Source: CAIYTF01 sp963664845 (GTDB lineage: Bacteria; Bacteroidota; Ignavibacteria; Ignavibacteriales; Ignavibacteriaceae). From it: a DNA stretch of 64,000 nt. The stretch covers positions 5,394,001 through 5,458,000 of the forward strand of contig OY761615.1 in the NCBI GenBank assembly GCA_963664845.1, given 5' to 3'. The first letter of the stretch is position 1. Every line of letters starts with the position of its first letter. The translations under genes and the position numbers were made by a program. Below, in pieces: positions 63,932 to 64,000 of this stretch. Under the pieces are notes generated by a model. That model made no database searches, had not been told where the DNA came from, and saw only the letters and a program-made list of their open reading frames with translations.

Positions 63932-64000
63932 TGGGAAGATTAGAAAAATCAGGACTCGATTTTTTCCCGCTGCAGACTGATTTTTTTCAGGACACCAAGA
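63931..64000 (+). CDS. Start of a DUF4373 (Lin1244/Lin1753-like) phage replication protein, partial
   Basis: An ATG at 63931, sharing a base with the preceding TGA, opens a frame through the window end. It reads MGRLEKSGLDFFPLQTDF and FQDTK. The pattern GLDFFPL.TDFF.D.K is the N-terminal hallmark of DUF4373 proteins, which sit at the start of phage replication initiators with DnaD-like parts. Only 23 residues are visible. Confidence 0.7.
   Translation, partial: MGRLEKSGLDFFPLQTDFFQDTK

Larger units (their letters stand above)
59623..64000. mobile_element. Left part of an integrated phage-like element at tRNA-Ala
   Basis: Immediately after tRNA-Ala come four TGTTTACAC repeats, a tyrosine recombinase, a divergent repressor/Cro-like pair, an excisionase-like HTH gene and tightly overlapping small early genes, one ending in a start that fits a phage replication initiator. 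This is the order expected at the integrase end of a temperate phage or related element. The other end and any attR lie outside the window, so the exact boundary, a repeat of the tRNA 3' end, cannot be shown. No structural phage genes are visible here. Confidence 0.8.

Overview
The window (about 43% G+C by eye) looks like a chromosome segment of an anaerobic or facultative member of the FCB group (Bacteroidetes/Chlorobi/Ignavibacteria), most like an Ignavibacteria-type organism. The evidence is repeated type IX secretion (T9SS) C-terminal sorting domains with the NYPNPFNP signature, a PorV-like protein, a TonB-dependent receptor with an N-terminal carboxypeptidase-regulatory-like domain, a fused E1-alpha/beta 2-oxoacid dehydrogenase, [FeFe]-hydrogenase maturases, and scattered short palindromic repeats. 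Species cannot be assigned from sequence alone.

Layout. 1-6.5 kb (minus): three secreted pectate lyases (one PL9-like, running off the left edge, and two PL1), all with T9SS signals. 6.5-11 kb: a repeat-rich accessory stretch. An IS256-family element with an 8-bp target duplication has split a small gene resembling an M91 metallopeptidase toxin domain, with a lipoprotein gene (possible immunity gene) directly downstream. 11-16.6 kb: hydrogenase maturation genes, hydF plus an aspartase/fumarase-family lyase (minus) divergent from hydG-hydE (plus). No hydrogenase structural gene is present. 16.7-22.5 kb: housekeeping genes cmk, ispH, rpsA, mtaB and a small membrane-associated gene. 22.5-32.5 kb: an NtrC-type regulator and histidine kinase divergent from a MacAB-like export operon, with a strong sigma-54 promoter between them. 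32.5-38 kb (minus): porin-pstSCAB-phoU behind a three-repeat PHO-box-like array. 38-46 kb: an unusual MutY lacking its iron-sulfur cysteines, then lpdA-lipB-E1-E2-lipA, which makes and lipoylates a 2-oxoacid dehydrogenase complex.

46-59.5 kb (plus): a run of cell-surface genes, namely two T9SS-type secreted proteins, a terminator, then a tightly packed set: lipoprotein, TonB-dependent receptor, PorV-like protein, beta-propeller lipoprotein, and a secreted phospholipase-D-superfamily protein with OB-fold-like and fibronectin-like parts. This is the least explained block and the best candidate for an undescribed surface system. 59.5-64 kb: tRNA-Ala(GGC), then the left end of an integrated phage-like element: tyrosine recombinase beside four TGTTTACAC repeats, an S24 repressor divergent from a Cro-like gene with a perfect palindrome between them, an excisionase-like HTH gene, and tightly overlapping early genes that run off the right edge.

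Whole-window logic: surface polymer breakdown and uptake, phosphate acquisition, efflux and fermentative/hydrogen metabolism surround a conserved housekeeping core. Mobile DNA has entered at two places, the IS256 element and the tRNA-linked element.
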